From Stichopus chloronotus (Eukaryota; Echinodermata; Holothuroidea; Aspidochirotida; Stichopodidae), in NCBI GenBank assembly GCA_021234535.1, contig CM037845.1:2942501-3006500 (forward strand): DNA of 64,000 nucleotides, in the 5' to 3' direction. Below the pieces are notes generated by a model. It was not told where the DNA came from. It did not search any database and saw nothing but the letters and a program-made list of their open reading frames with translations. This document shows positions 25,101-36,879 of this stretch, one piece after another (positions within the stretch are counted from its first letter, which is position 1; each line of letters opens with the position of its first letter). A program made the translations under genes and the position numbers.

Positions 25101-27552
25101 TACCATTGCACACCATTACCAGTGGTACCCACAGATTTTCAAGAGAGGGAGTGCGGAGGTAGGAGCTACATGTGAAGCATGTATTCGAAGCGATCATGGA
25201 GGAGTTAAAGGGAAATAGGGAGTTTTGTTTTACGGAAAACATCCATACTATTAAAACCAATGTTTGTGGACGCAGAATGATAGATTATTCAAAATAAGGA
25301 AGGACAATGGCCTTCTTTTCAAGAAATAAGTTTCTCACAGATAGAAAATCAGTTATCTGTTGCTCAACTCTAATTTGTTCACCCAAACTTTTCAAAATTC
25401 AAATGATGCATCTTCCGTTACTCATCACATGCACAATGGTTTGAGGAGATGAAGCTTTGGCAGGTATTTATTGATGAGACTGAATGGTTTAACAATGACT
25501 AAAGCTAATTCTTTCTTATGTCATGTTGGTGTATTCTAAATGCCCTATTTCCCTTTAAGGGGAGGGCAATACCCATCCACCTCCAGAAATTTTTTGGGAT
25601 TGAGATGTTAAATGATGCAGACAGGTGCTAGGTACACATGATTCCTTGTTTCATTTGAAATAACAGTATCCTATCCTCATATTTCTTTAGGCTCTGCAGA
25701 GGTTTGGTAGAGGGTAGAATTTTTAAAAAGTCAGATGCTCTTCAGTCTATGACAATTACCACTCAGGGGCTGACAACCACCCCCCTACCCCCAACCCATC
25801 AAGAACACTGCATTACCATAGGTTCTTGCCATTTTTCAAATCCTAGAACATCATTGGATATATGATCTGTGTACACAAACATCAAGAGGTCCCTTTTCAA
25901 AGATTGTTTACACTACAGGAATTAAAAGTAAGAGTTGCATTCAAGATTTGCTGTTGGTATTTCATAATCTGCAAGTCATTCATCTTTTTTTTACTTATCT
26001 AACGCTAATGGTTTTCTTTCTTATCTTCTCCTTTTATTTATCTCCACTGTATTTAGCCAAGTCCATCGTAGAGCAATTCCCAGTGTTCGTCCTCCCCCAC
26101 CCATCAGTTCGGTTCATTGTGGCCCAGCAAATCTCCTGACAGACCTACAGACACCGACCAGACAGAGGACAGTGCCTCTTGGGTAAGTAATGTAAATCCA
26201 TGTTAAGGTGTTTTTTAATTTTCTTTTTCATGGCCAATTAAGGACTAAGATATTTCAGAGGAACAGACACATCACAGGAGATTTCATGGAAACATACTCA
26301 CAACAGCATCATCATGGTTATCATCGGTGGAGAGCATATGGAGTATGCATTTGGAAATTTGAAGAAAAAAAAAATTGAACAAAAAGCGAGGTGGTATCAA
26401 ACACATTACTCAAGGTAAAACAGCAACAAAAGCAGTGTTGATGAATGTCAATTATTTTCTGTATTTCATATGTAATAATATTTTTCATGTCTAGGAATGT
26501 TGTTTATCATTTTATTTTGTTAACAGCAGCTCTGGCTTTGTTCACTTGGCTCCGATCACAGAGCAAGAATTCTCATCTCTGTCTTCTAAGATGAAACAAA
26601 ATCTCTCCATGGAGAAGGTCAACAGCTGGATAAAGGTGATAGACAACTACCTAGCTGAGAAGCCATGTAAGTCGTGTTTCTTAAATATTAAGGCTTTCAT
26701 GCATGTTGCTGGAGATCTGCCAATTCGTTTTCTAGCTGAGATTATGCGAAAAGATATATTTAGGCAAAACGTTCGTCCAGAGATATTTCAAATCTTGCAC
26801 TCTGTTGCTTTCTGCAGATGAAAAGGGAGGCTTCAGTAGGGATCTATTTTTGTTCTTACGAGATGCATGTATGTGCGTCTTAGCTAATTCACTCCAAAAT
26901 GTCTGAACGAACTCATTGCCATAGAATCATGTTGATAATTGAGCCAAGTTTTGTTTCAGAACAAAGAGGACTCATTAATGATATTTACCTTAGGAACAAG
27001 GGCCTAGGCTGGTCTGATCCTTGGCGTTGCAATTCCTGTTACCATGTAATTGCATGATCCATGTAATTGCATTGCTTGCATTGCATGATCCATGTAATTG
27101 CATGATCCATGCAATTGCATGATCAGTAATTGCACGATCCTGAGAGAATGCACTTTCCTTTGTGTGGACCACAATTGTCTCATATTAAACCTTCCTGACC
27201 TGAGGATTTGGCTAATTTCTTTCTAATTTTGAGCAAAGTTCCAATAAGGAGGGTGTAAAGAGGGATTTTGTTGAAGTGGTTTGGAAAGACCTATCCCCTG
27301 AGACCATTAGAACATTGTTATACTTCAAATTTTGTTCAGCTATGAATGAATGAGATCTGAAATTAGTTCTGCGTCTGTTACCTTTCCTTTCTCGTTTCAG
27401 TGGGAGAGAAGGCTCTTTATTCTGAAGATGTGGAGGTGCTGCAGTGTTACCCTTGGCTGAGAGCTATGCTGATGTTGATGGTTAACTTCCAAAAAATGGA
27501 GAGAATAGTTGATGGGGATGATGTCACCTTCATCCCTAACCCTGCACCTTAA
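16150..27552 (+). CDS. SKA3: SKA complex subunit 3, eleven coding exons
   Basis: Exons: 16150-16320, 19720-19885, 20532-20634, 21269-21433, 21965-22005, 22245-22387, 23100-23345, 24889-24992, 26057-26182, 26527-26666 and 27401-27552. Introns are GT-AG with matching phases, and the 1557 nt encode 518 aa (human SKA3 is 412). SKA3 joins SKA1 and SKA2 at the outer kinetochore to hold spindle microtubules. Residues 1-112 form the helical N-terminal region that assembles the complex, ending in LMQYGYQPL (98-106), close to human FQKYGYSP. Residues 166-176 hold TPTMEDFGLNM, matching the SPQLSDFGL motif. The disordered middle has many Thr-Pro sites, including QTPTR at 411-415, which aligns with the human RTPTP CDK1 sites that bind NDC80. 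Residues 432-518 resemble the SKA1 microtubule-binding domain. The exon 3 donor (AT|GTGTGG) is weak, so that junction is less certain. Exon 10 has a CAGCAG tandem acceptor that could drop one Ser. Confidence 0.92.
17430..17582. repeat. Degenerate AAGTCA-type tandem repeat
   Basis: Frequent CAAGTCA/GAGTCA words occur at short irregular spacing within SKA3 intron 1. It is a decayed short-period repeat. Confidence 0.6.
18341..18415 (-). repeat. Dispersed repeat family A, partial copy
   Basis: Within SKA3 intron 1. It carries the family landmark TACAAACCACCCAGATAACC (minus orientation), followed by sequence resembling that after the 3436 copy. Confidence 0.5.
18640..18760 (-). repeat. Dispersed repeat family A
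   Basis: GCAGAGCACCACTATC is the reverse complement of the GATGGTGGTGCTCTGC landmark at 33340-33360. The CACCTCTCAGACCATCGG word follows in the family order. It lies in SKA3 intron 1. Confidence 0.5.
27040..27142. repeat. Short tandem repeat, about 17-bp unit
   Basis: Several copies of a GCATGATCCATGTAATT-like unit lie in SKA3 intron 10, with small variations and an inserted TTGCATTGC block. Confidence 0.75.
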
Positions 27553-28303
27553 TTATGGAAAGATTGCAACCATCAGTGCTGCCCCCATTGCTAAACGAGA
27601 AGAACCAGGAACAGAATCCAATGTCAAAATAATTTTTCAAAGAAGAGAAAAAATGAGGAAAAAGCCAGACTGTGACCTGTGAACAAATATCCCTTGCACT
27701 GGCCACATATTATAATGTGCTTTATCTAGAACACTGTTCTGAGTGATATCGTATTTAATTTTTCCATGTCAGTGAGATGCCATCCTGATACAGTTTGTCT
27801 TCCTTCTGTATCTGCCTGCTTGACATGAGCAAGATATGTTGTCCTTGGGTAGGTGAGCTGCTTGAAGGAGAGTCAGGGTTGTTTGAATGTTATATAAGTA
27901 TTACTCAATTGGAGAAACAACTGATTGTGCTGGCTCACTGTGGGCCTGTACAAGGTACGTTTCAAGAAATTCCCCTTGCAGATTTGGACAGAAATTGTAT
28001 AGCAAAGCATGTAATGTTTATTCTTTGAGCCCTCTGATCAATTGTTCTCAATCCTGTCTGCAGTTCAAAAACCCGACCAAAGGCCCATACATTTTTAGTA
28101 TTTAGAAGTGTGCATTTTTCTGATGGACCATTTCATGGTACGTTCATTAGTATATGTTTGACATGTTGGTAATCTATTCTTCAGCAAAAAGAAAAGAAAC
28201 TATTGTAGAGGCTGTCATGGTCATTGAAGCTTTGTTGTGTGGAATGATAATATTCCACGTTCATGACATATTTGCAAAAGAAGTTGAGTGAAGTTTATTC
28301 ACA

Positions 28304-28309
28304 AATAAA
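28304..28309 (+). terminator. SKA3 poly(A) signal
   Basis: First AATAAA after the stop codon, about 750 bp downstream, implying a 3' UTR of roughly 27553-28330. Confidence 0.6.
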
Positions 28310-29399
28310 TTTATCGGTTTTAAGTGTATTAAGTATAAGGACACAGTAGAATAAGTCATAACAAGGAGGGCCATGTAGTTGGTCAATGAACTTGTCATCA
28401 GAATCTACAGGTAGAGTATTTGCTTTCAGGAGAAAATGCAAATGCAAAATGGTATTCTCATCACGAGTGTCAAGGTGTTAGTAAATTGAAGGTCTTTTGA
28501 GCTGAAATCAGGTTGAACATACGTGTGTTCCTTTCAAGAGTCGATCCCTGGTCAGATTCAACTGCCATATCTTTCACTCCTTGTTTTAAAGTTGTTTACA
28601 TTAAGTGTATTGCAAAGTTGAATAGCACTTAATGAATTAATTGCTTTATCAACGGCAATAACAAAATGATGGGACTATTTGGAGCTAATTTTCATTGTCA
28701 GTAGTATTGGTTTCCAAGTTGATGCAGCACCCTTGGGAAAAACTTCCATTTACCCCATCTCCTTTGTCCTGTACTGCATTCTGTTTTTGTTGTCAGTGTT
28801 GCACGAGCTGTGTGTAGTAGATGCCAGTCAATGTCACAATTTGACACCACAAGTAACCAGAGTCCTCCCGGTCTTTGTTTTTCTTCATACCACAGAAAGT
28901 AGAGATGACTAATTAACGTAATTATTCCAATACTTATATTTCCCCCTTATGTTATTAGGGGATAAGGTTCTTTTGTCTCTATATGTTGCTGAAGACATTA
29001 AAATTGGGTTTGTTGTAGATTCAGTTTTGTCTGTAGTTTCTGGAGTGACTCATATGGACTAGATGTCTTTTAGTTTACAAACATTCTCATAGCATGGTGG
29101 GGATAAATTTCACAGATAACTACTGACTGCACAAGTCGGCATCCATTACTGGTAGTCAGTGGATTCCACTGAGAAATATACTATCGTAGAACATCAACCA
29201 GGCCGTTATTTTCGTTATTTGATGTAATGTTCAGATTGATTTCACTCATTTGTTCCAGATTCGTGAATTGTCTTACAACACAGAAAACACAATTTCCAGC
29301 CTTGGACATTTATGATCTCTGACGGACCGTCATGCAGTATTGTGTTGGATATAATGTGTTTTGTTTGAAAAGGGTTTGTTTGTGCCGAAGACAAATAGG

Positions 29400-30040
29400 G
29401 CTCACTTCTAAATTTTTTTTTTTCTGCGATTTTTTGTTGTTGTTCCGAGGACATTTCTTTGTTTCTGCCACTTTTTTTCATTCCTACCACTTTTTCTCGT
29501 TTCTGTGGCTTTTTTCCGATTCATCGCACGACAATTAAGTTTTTTTGGTCATTAGCCCAAAAGGTTTTGACAACCATTTTCAATTTTATCCAAATGTTTT
29601 CTTGCCAAAATACTTTGCTTGAGTAAATTGTAAACAAAAATTCCAGTTTCAGATTCAATGATTTGTAAATTCATTTCTGGACAGTCAAATAATTTTCTCT
29701 CATGGGAGCCTTAAATTTGGTGTCACCAGATAAAGTATTAATTATTGAATATTCTAGCAATCATAATTTTTTTTTTATTCCAAGATTTAAGTTGTAATTG
29801 TCATCGAACCATGTGGACAGGAACTGTGGAGCAATGTGTGCATCAAGTTATTTTTTCCTGCTTCTTTTATTTTTGTTTGTAGTCTAGTTTTCTTCTCTGC
29901 CAGTGTAGTTTTCGTGTATGTGATTTTTTTTTTGTCATTTTCTTTATGCAAGTCGCAGGGATAGAAACCTCAAAAACAAAAATAAAATTTGCAGAGACGA
30001 GAAAAGTCACAGAAACGATTTTCTTTCAGAAGGTTGACCC
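29400..30040. repeat. T-rich and A-rich inverted low-complexity pair
   Basis: The block at 29408-29525 repeats phrases such as CTCGTTTCTGTGGCTTTTTT. The block at 29955-30030 contains the near reverse complement GAGAAAAGTCACAGAAACG. The two could fold on each other. Confidence 0.4.
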
Positions 30041-30382
30041 TAACAGTTTTCCGTAAGTTGAAGCCATCCACTTAGCTTGGATTCATTTGTTGCAATACAA
30101 TAAAGAAATGTTGATATAAGCAAATGTGGAAAAGTGTACACAGAGAGACTGGCAGAGATTGATATAATATCGAGAGGACTTGAATTAAAAAGAAAATCCA
30201 AGAGGGTCCATTATCTCAAAATTTCGACTTACAAAAGTCGTTAATACAAATTACAAAGAGAAGAGAAGGAGAGACCCCTCTCGCTGAAAAATTAGAAGAG
30301 CAGCTGTCTGCAGCTTTTTTCATTCCCATACATTGTTTTTTAATGCCTCTGGTCATAGGTGAGGTAATGCAAACCAATCAGA

Positions 30383-30524
30383 CAGCCAATCCTCACATGA
30401 TATCATACATGATAAGGTTTCATTGAAGGAACATGCTGTAACCATGATGGTATGATTCGATATCACCTCATGTTGTATAATGCAGGAAAGTGTTTTCTCA
30501 AGACATGATTTTAGCACATTATGG
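30383..30524 (-). repeat. Dispersed repeat family B
   Basis: Its reverse complement aligns along its length with 57638-57780. The shared landmarks are AATGTGCTAAAATCATGTCT, a TGCAT-GATA block, and CATGTATGATATCATGTGAG at the other end. The size of about 140 bp and the partly palindromic ends suggest a short non-autonomous element. Confidence 0.65.
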
Positions 30525-30547
30525 AAGTAAAAAAATTTGGTATCAAT

Positions 30548-30882
30548 CCAAGTTTCCCTCCTTGAGATATCGTGTTTACAAGGTTTTGCAATTTGATCCC
30601 TGTTGACCCTAAATAACTGTTGACCTACACCAAAACCAATTAGCTTCTTTTACATAATGTGGTACACCTACGCACCAAATTTGAGATCTGTCCAAGCTTC
30701 TCTTCTTGAGATATTGTGTTTGTAAGGTTTTCACAATTTGACCCCTGTAAATCCCAAATGACCTTTGACCTCCCCAAAACAAGAAGATTTTTCTATTCAA
30801 TTTGGTACACCCACAAACCAAACATGAGATCTGTCCAAGCTTCCTTCTTGAGATATCGTGTTTACAAGGTAGGGCATCATGG
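30548..30882. repeat. Tandem repeat, about 143-bp unit, 2.3 copies
   Basis: The landmark CTTGAGATATCGTGTTTACA (or a close variant) starts at 30561, 30705 and 30847, giving periods of 144 and 142. Other shared words are CAATTTGA-CCCTGT, CCAAA-CA-GAGATCTGTCCAAGC and a GGTACACC block. The copies have diverged by point changes. An ACACAC-rich tail follows the last partial copy. Confidence 0.85.
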
Positions 30883-31879
30883 ACATACACACTCATACAT
30901 GTTCACCCATACACACCCACATATGAATGATTACGATCATCATCGAAACCAAAAACATTGAGCTGATGACAAGTTATTTCTGTTCTTTTGTATGTTCTTA
31001 GATTTCTAAAGAAATCTTCCTTTCAAAATTGTACATTGCCTGATGGGAAATCTGTGATGAGATGCAGACACAAAAGTGTGACCTTATTTCCACAATGTTG
31101 AAGGTATATCCACAATATTACCAATTTTCTATGGTGTCAAATTTGATTTAAAAAAAAGCGTTTCGATTTCAAAGAACAGAAATTACTTTAAGCAACAATT
31201 TTCCACTCTAACATGGCATTTTTTTTACACCTTGAGGCAACTGGAAATCTTTCTTGAACTGAGAGGTCTATATTTAAATGGCAAGATCTTGAGTTAGGAA
31301 TGTGCTGGGGACTTAAGTGACCACAGTGAAAAAATATTCCCTTTCATATTTAAGAGCTCCCTCACTAGTAAGTGGAATGCTGCTCCGTTTTTTTTAATCA
31401 TTTTTTTTCTATTAATTGAACATTTATCAGAGGCAGTTTTTAGACCAAAGATTATATAGTGAAAGTAAAAAAAAAAGGGTAAATTAGAAATTCTAGACTG
31501 CAAGCGAATCAGGGGAAATTTAATTTTTGTTTAGAATCGTGTTTAAAGTTGTTTGGTCTAATCCTGGAAAAAAAACCTTGTTTAAGTGAGTTTGTGTCAT
31601 TCCAAAATAAGTTTAAATTTCCTCAGACTGCTTAATGCACATACTACAAAATAATTATATGGTCTTTGTGCAAAATAAAATGATTAAAATGAAGATAAAT
31701 TAAAAACCAGCAATTTAGTCATGTAATTATGTTCCAATGTATCAATATGCATCAATTCAAAACAGACTGCATTCCAAGCTCCAAAAAAAAAATGTTGAAA
31801 AGGTTAAGATTGTTGTGGTGGTTTAAATTTCTGTTGAGACTCAGTAGAAGAAAAATGTGATATTGAAACGTAAAAAAGC

Positions 31880-32046
31880 AAACAAAAATGGTACGTTACC
31901 TTTTTGCCTCGATCGCCGCCCATAGGCCGCCTTGCTGCTTCCAGGGACCATGCATCACAGCTTGTACCGTACCAAGTATCAACTGTTCTTGTTGAAAGTT
32001 TTGTGCGAGGTGTCCCAATCAAAATAAGTGTATACGATCAAGTATC
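31880..32046 (+). promoter_or_regulatory. Probable SOD2 promoter and 5' UTR
   Basis: Local rise in G+C and CpG directly before the SOD2 ATG, with a GCCGCCCATAGGCCGCC block at about 31914-31930. No TATA box or start site could be fixed. Confidence 0.4.
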
Positions 32047-35000
32047 ATGCTTTCTCGTCGTCTCTGTGTACTGCGAAGGTAATTAAAATCCTGATTTCTT
32101 ACCGGTTTTAAGATGATGGCCAACCCAATTCATTATTTGTCTTTGAAATACACAACCCCAGGATCGATGAATAATTTAGGGCAATGATGTACAACTATTG
32201 TCAGATTGTTGTAATGTTACTTGTTAGCCTAATCTCAAATAAGCCTAACCGCCATGAATGAGTGGGTGAACGTACCGTGTAGTGTGAAGCCTAGGATAGT
32301 AATACTGTCTACTCTCCTGAAGTGTAGGTTGCTGCAGTGAAAACAGTGAAGTTGATCATATGCAGTTTTGCGGACTTCCAAGTAACTCCAACTCGCCCCT
32401 ACTTTTTGGACCCCCTTACTGCTACCACCAGGGCGGAGCATTAGCTTGGTGGTTAGAGTGTCTGTCTTGCAATCACTACAGTAGGTCCCTGGATCAAATC
32501 CCAGTGGAACTACTTGGATATTTTCTGGGGACTCAGAGTTACTTGTTCAGTAAAGCTGTTTACAGTGGCGTTGAGGAATATTTGTGTCATCTGGTGATTT
32601 CAATTTGACTGTTGCCTGATTCAGTCATCGTCCGCTTCATGTTGCTTGGTACAGCTAGTACTGCTGAGCTGGGCAAGTCCTCCAGGCTCCACCCCCTCCC
32701 AGTCTTTGAGCTAAAAACTGGGGCATACACTCTCTTGCATCAGATGGGGACGTTAAATGGCAATCCCTAGAGCAGGTTTGGGTTCGTATGGGATTTTTGG
32801 TTCACCCCTGCCTCATTACTGGATGGAAAAGAACAGCGAATTTCAGCGGTGTCTATCTACGATCAACATGATAAAGGATCTCTGATAAGTCTTCAGGCTT
32901 TCTGATCTTCTAAACAGAATGACTGTTTTTTCATAACAAGTATTTGCATTTTGTAAACAACCAATCACTGCATTTTCACCTGTTTGCATGCTAGTTGAAA
33001 GCAAAATATCCTCCTTACATATGATAGTCATGTGCACGTTTCAAGCATGTATTTCTAAGCAAGAAAGTTTTGCGATTGACCATAGGTTTGCAAGGTTGTA
33101 ATATGGAAAACTGTTCGTGATGTCAATGTTTAAACTTTGGTGTGTAACCAATGTAATGTATGCCATATTTTACAGCTTTTTCATTTCGTTTTTTTCTTTT
33201 GATGCATTGAGAAATTTCAGAGTTCAGACAAAAAACCCCTATTTCTAGGCTGTGTATATGCAGCCAAAAACACTCAAAAAGTGCCCTTTCAGCCATCTGG
33301 GTGGTTGCAAATTCCAAAAATTGTCTTGTACACTTCACGCCAACCGATGGTGGTGCTCTGCTTAAATGTTCCTGTTGGCATTCAAAGCATCCTGGACAGA
33401 ATCCTATATATTTTCAACCAATAATTAACTTTAAATTGGACTGACAGATGAGTGAACATCAGAAAAATCAAGAACTGTATCATCTGTAAATTCTATTCCT
33501 TCAAGTTGTTTCTCTCTGCCAAGCAATTTTTGTCGTATTTTCAAATTTCATGAACAATTTATATGTGCGTTTACCTTTGTAGGGTAGCAGCCCAATATTG
33601 CAAAGCAAGAACAGCCCCAGTGAGTCGTGCGAAACACACGCTTCCAGAATTACCCTATGCATACAATGCCTTGGAACCTGTCATCATTGGTGACATCATG
33701 GAACTGCATCATAAGAAACATCATGCGACCTACACCAACAACTTGAATGCAGCAGAAGAGAAGCTAGCTGCTGCACAAGCAGCAGGTTGGTGACATGTGT
33801 AATAGTGCTCACTGTTATCATAAATCATGTACGGTACCAGTGTCCTGTCTGGGCCACAATTGTGCGAGTTTTGGTGCTCAGTTTAATGCAGTGGTGTTCG
33901 TTTTTAAAACAGTGACGGAAAAAAAGGGGTTTCATTTTGGTTATTACAGTTGATGCAGTGTGAGTCACAATGCATGCCCCATGCTTGCACTGTTCCATAA
34001 AAATGAAATTTCTACTGAGTGAAACTTTCTCATGTTGAGTTCATTGACCCATTGGATAGTCCCTTAGAGGAAACACTCCGCATTACTATCGTTAGTTCAT
34101 CATAGTGATTAGAGTATCTTTATAGAAAGCATCCAAAATTTCCTGATGTCCAAATATGTTGAAAATTTTATTTTATTTTATTTTACTTTTCATTTAGCAG
34201 AACCCTTCACAATGATGATAGGTTTTCTTTTTTTTAAACATTAATTGAATTAAGTAGCCTGCTAACCTCATTGTCAAATTCCATCCAATGCAGGTGACAT
34301 GCAGATGACAAAACTAAGACAATTTCTCATTTTCTGGGACACAAAATGACCAGCTCTTTCATAATTTAATCAGTGACTTAAATACTCCTTTCATTCATAT
34401 TCCACATTTTTATCAACCAAACACTAAAGCCATAAACAAATGTTTTTCTGTTGGACATACAGTAATAGTCTTAAAGCAAATTTGCTTTGAAGCTATTGGT
34501 TCAAAATTGTTTGTCATTAAGAGAAAGTGCTGCCTTTGAAATTTACTGGATGAGACTTATAGCACAAAAATGTATAATGTTTTTGGTCTCAAAGGTGCTG
34601 TACTTTTGTAATGAGGCACAGCAGACCTGCCAAATGCAACAAGTAATCATTCATTTTAAAGTGTGAGTTTCAGAAGAGATAGGAAAACATATTATGTTGC
34701 ACTTTGAAGTTTTAGTTGAATTGGAACAGTGTAGGAATGAAAACATACATTGCATCCAGCTTTTTACCTCACGATGGAACCGCCATCACAATTTTCTTGG
34801 TTTCGTGTGTGATAAATGCACCAGAGTACACCAAGCCAACATTCTTCCTTTCATCCATTTCTATGTAAATGGATTGTATGGGAAGCCGAGCATCGTTCTT
34901 CAGGTTAGAATTATTTCTCATGAGTTGTTGATTCAGAGTACATCAATCTTCTTCCGTATCTAAACTAACCCTCTGGTACGTTTCTTCTTAGGTGATGTTA

Positions 35001-36879
35001 GTGCCATGATTGCATTACAACCGGCTCTTAAGTTCAACGGTGGTGGATTCCTCAACCATTCTATCTTTTGGACAAATCTATCTCCTCAAGGAGGCGGTGT
35101 TCCAACAGGTAAGGTCAATGAGTCCATGTTAGTCGATGTTTCAGTGTTTCAATACCAGATTGGAAGTGCCAGTACCAGTGTCCTGATAATTAATGCTGGC
35201 AATGAAGTTGCATTGTAAACTGCAGAATGTAAGGTGCGCTCTTGGAACAACAACATATCTATAATAATCACTTATTATTTGGTAGGATAACTTGCAGTCG
35301 AAAAGAACTAGCATGTTTCAATTTAGCCATCAGTTGGACGGCAACTACAATTCCTTAAGTTTCAGTGATGGAGCGCAAGTCTGGATATGACTTTCATAGC
35401 GTTACTACAAGTACAAACATAGAGCAGTTGCACTATGAACATGGAGTAGCATGTACTGTTTCTTCCCTTTTACAGATTAAGGATGTTCATGTAGTAACAA
35501 GGTAATCTTTATGATATACTTGACAGATGTCACAGGCCTCACATGGTTTAACCAGTTAAGTGCAAAATATGGTGACTTTAATATATCCCACTACAGAATT
35601 AATTTTTGCATAAACGTCCTTTTATTGTAAATTTCAACTGAAAACTGGAAAATCATTCACTGTGCAAATATTGAACACAAAAATATGTCATCATGTTCTT
35701 TTTCTTCTTTTTTGAAGCAAGTACATTGCCAAAGACAGTGTCTTTCTTTTACTTGTAGGGGTCTTTCTGAATCACAGGTCCATCCAAAAATACTTCCTCT
35801 TCTTCATTTTCTGAGACACTGTCTGATTCGAATTTCCAGTCAAATACACACTACAAAGCTTTTTAGGTCAAGAATCCTGCTTTTTCTTAAACAGAGGGGG
35901 CCATTGCTATATTGAAATCAGATTGAAAGCGGAAAGAAAATACACTCACATGGTCCTTGCAAAGAGAAGTTTAACTAATGCAGTGAACTCAAGTACACTT
36001 AGGGTTCTACTCACTCGATCAACATCAACGATTATATTCATTCCCATGGCAAATAGTGACCAGATGATAATACTAGAACATTGATGGTGCACAACAAACG
36101 ATCGCTCGAGGGTGTATTGTTGACTGGCAGCGTTGATCACTTTTATGTGATGTAGTTTTGTGCAAGTATTTTGGGATGTATATATCCGTCTCACACAGCA
36201 GCGTGTAGTTAACACAATACGGATGTATAAATATATCCTACGCACTTAAGTGGTGATTGGTGAAGAAAGAAAAGGTTTGTTCATCAGTCCACAGATGTAT
36301 GGTAGAACAGATTAACTTGCAATCTTGTAATGGTCTAATATGTCTACCCTGTACAGGTGATCTTGCCGATGCCATCAATAGAGACTTTGGTTCCTTTGAC
36401 AATTTTAAGAGTAAATTATCGGAAGCAACCATCGCAATCCAGGGATCAGGATGGGGATGGCTCGGATTTGATCCGCACACACACCAGTTGAAGATAGCTA
36501 CTTGTGCCAATCAAGACCCACTCCAAGCAACTACAGGTACTAAAAGATTCCACTAAAACAAGTCTTTCTCTCAGGCCAAAAAAAAAAAAAAATTGAACAT
36601 CCAACATCTGCCGATACATTGCAGTCTAGGAGTGAACTTATCACCAAATTTATTCTGCTGTAATTGATTCATGTTAAAAGTATGAATTAGTTTGTCATAT
36701 GTTATGTGAACTATTTTTTTTTTATATTCAATTCAGGGCTGATTCCATTATTCGGCATTGATGTCTGGGAGCATGCATACTATCTCCAATACAAGAACGT
36801 CAGGCCTGACTACGTGAAGGAAATATTCAAAGTCGCCAACTGGGACAATGTTTCGGAGCGTTACCAAGCTGCCTTATGA
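32047..36879 (+). CDS. SOD2: Mitochondrial Mn superoxide dismutase, five coding exons
   Basis: Exons: 32047-32078, 33583-33785, 34992-35108, 36357-36536 and 36737-36879. Splicing is GT-AG, and 675 nt give 224 aa (human 222). It converts superoxide to hydrogen peroxide and oxygen in the mitochondrial matrix. Residues 1-27 form an Arg-rich, acid-free presequence, with the mature start near KHTLPELPY. The mature part aligns to human SOD2 without gaps (subtract 27). The Mn ligands are all present: His53, His101, Asp186 and His190, in LHHKKHH, NHSIFW and DVWEHAYY. The second-sphere Tyr61 and Gln170 (NQDP) are also present; Gln in that position marks the Mn-type enzyme. Residue 98 is Phe where human and most relatives have His (GGGFLNHS versus GGGHINHS). 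The 1.5-kb first intron carries a SINE. The exon-1 start rests on the 10-codon targeting peptide splicing in phase to exon 2. Confidence 0.96.
32431..32912 (+). mobile_element. tRNA-derived SINE, copy 1
   Basis: In SOD2 intron 1. The head has RNA polymerase III internal promoter boxes: A box TAGCTTGGTGG (32442-32452) and B box GGATCAAATCC (32491-32501), with tRNA-like spacing. The body from 32541 aligns with 41531-41922 over nearly 400 bp, with shared words such as TTGTTCAGTAAAGCTGTTTA, CTAAAAACTGGGG and GATGGGGACGTTAAATGGC. Two diverged copies, one lacking the head, fit a retroposed family. Confidence 0.8.
33243..33372 (+). repeat. Dispersed repeat family A
   Basis: Ends with GCCATCTGGGTGGTTGCAAA, then GATGGTGGTGCTCTGCTTAA, matching the order and spacing of the copies near 41212 and 42594. 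It lies in SOD2 intron 1, just after the SINE. Confidence 0.6.

Larger units (their letters stand above)
28330..31880. other. Intergenic region between SKA3 and SOD2
   Basis: No coding exons recognised on either strand. It holds T-rich low-complexity blocks, one copy of repeat family B and a three-copy tandem repeat, annotated separately. Confidence 0.5.

Noticed and set aside
32435..32515. Functional tRNA gene
   Set aside because: A and B boxes are present, but the cloverleaf arms do not pair well and the unit continues into a SINE body.
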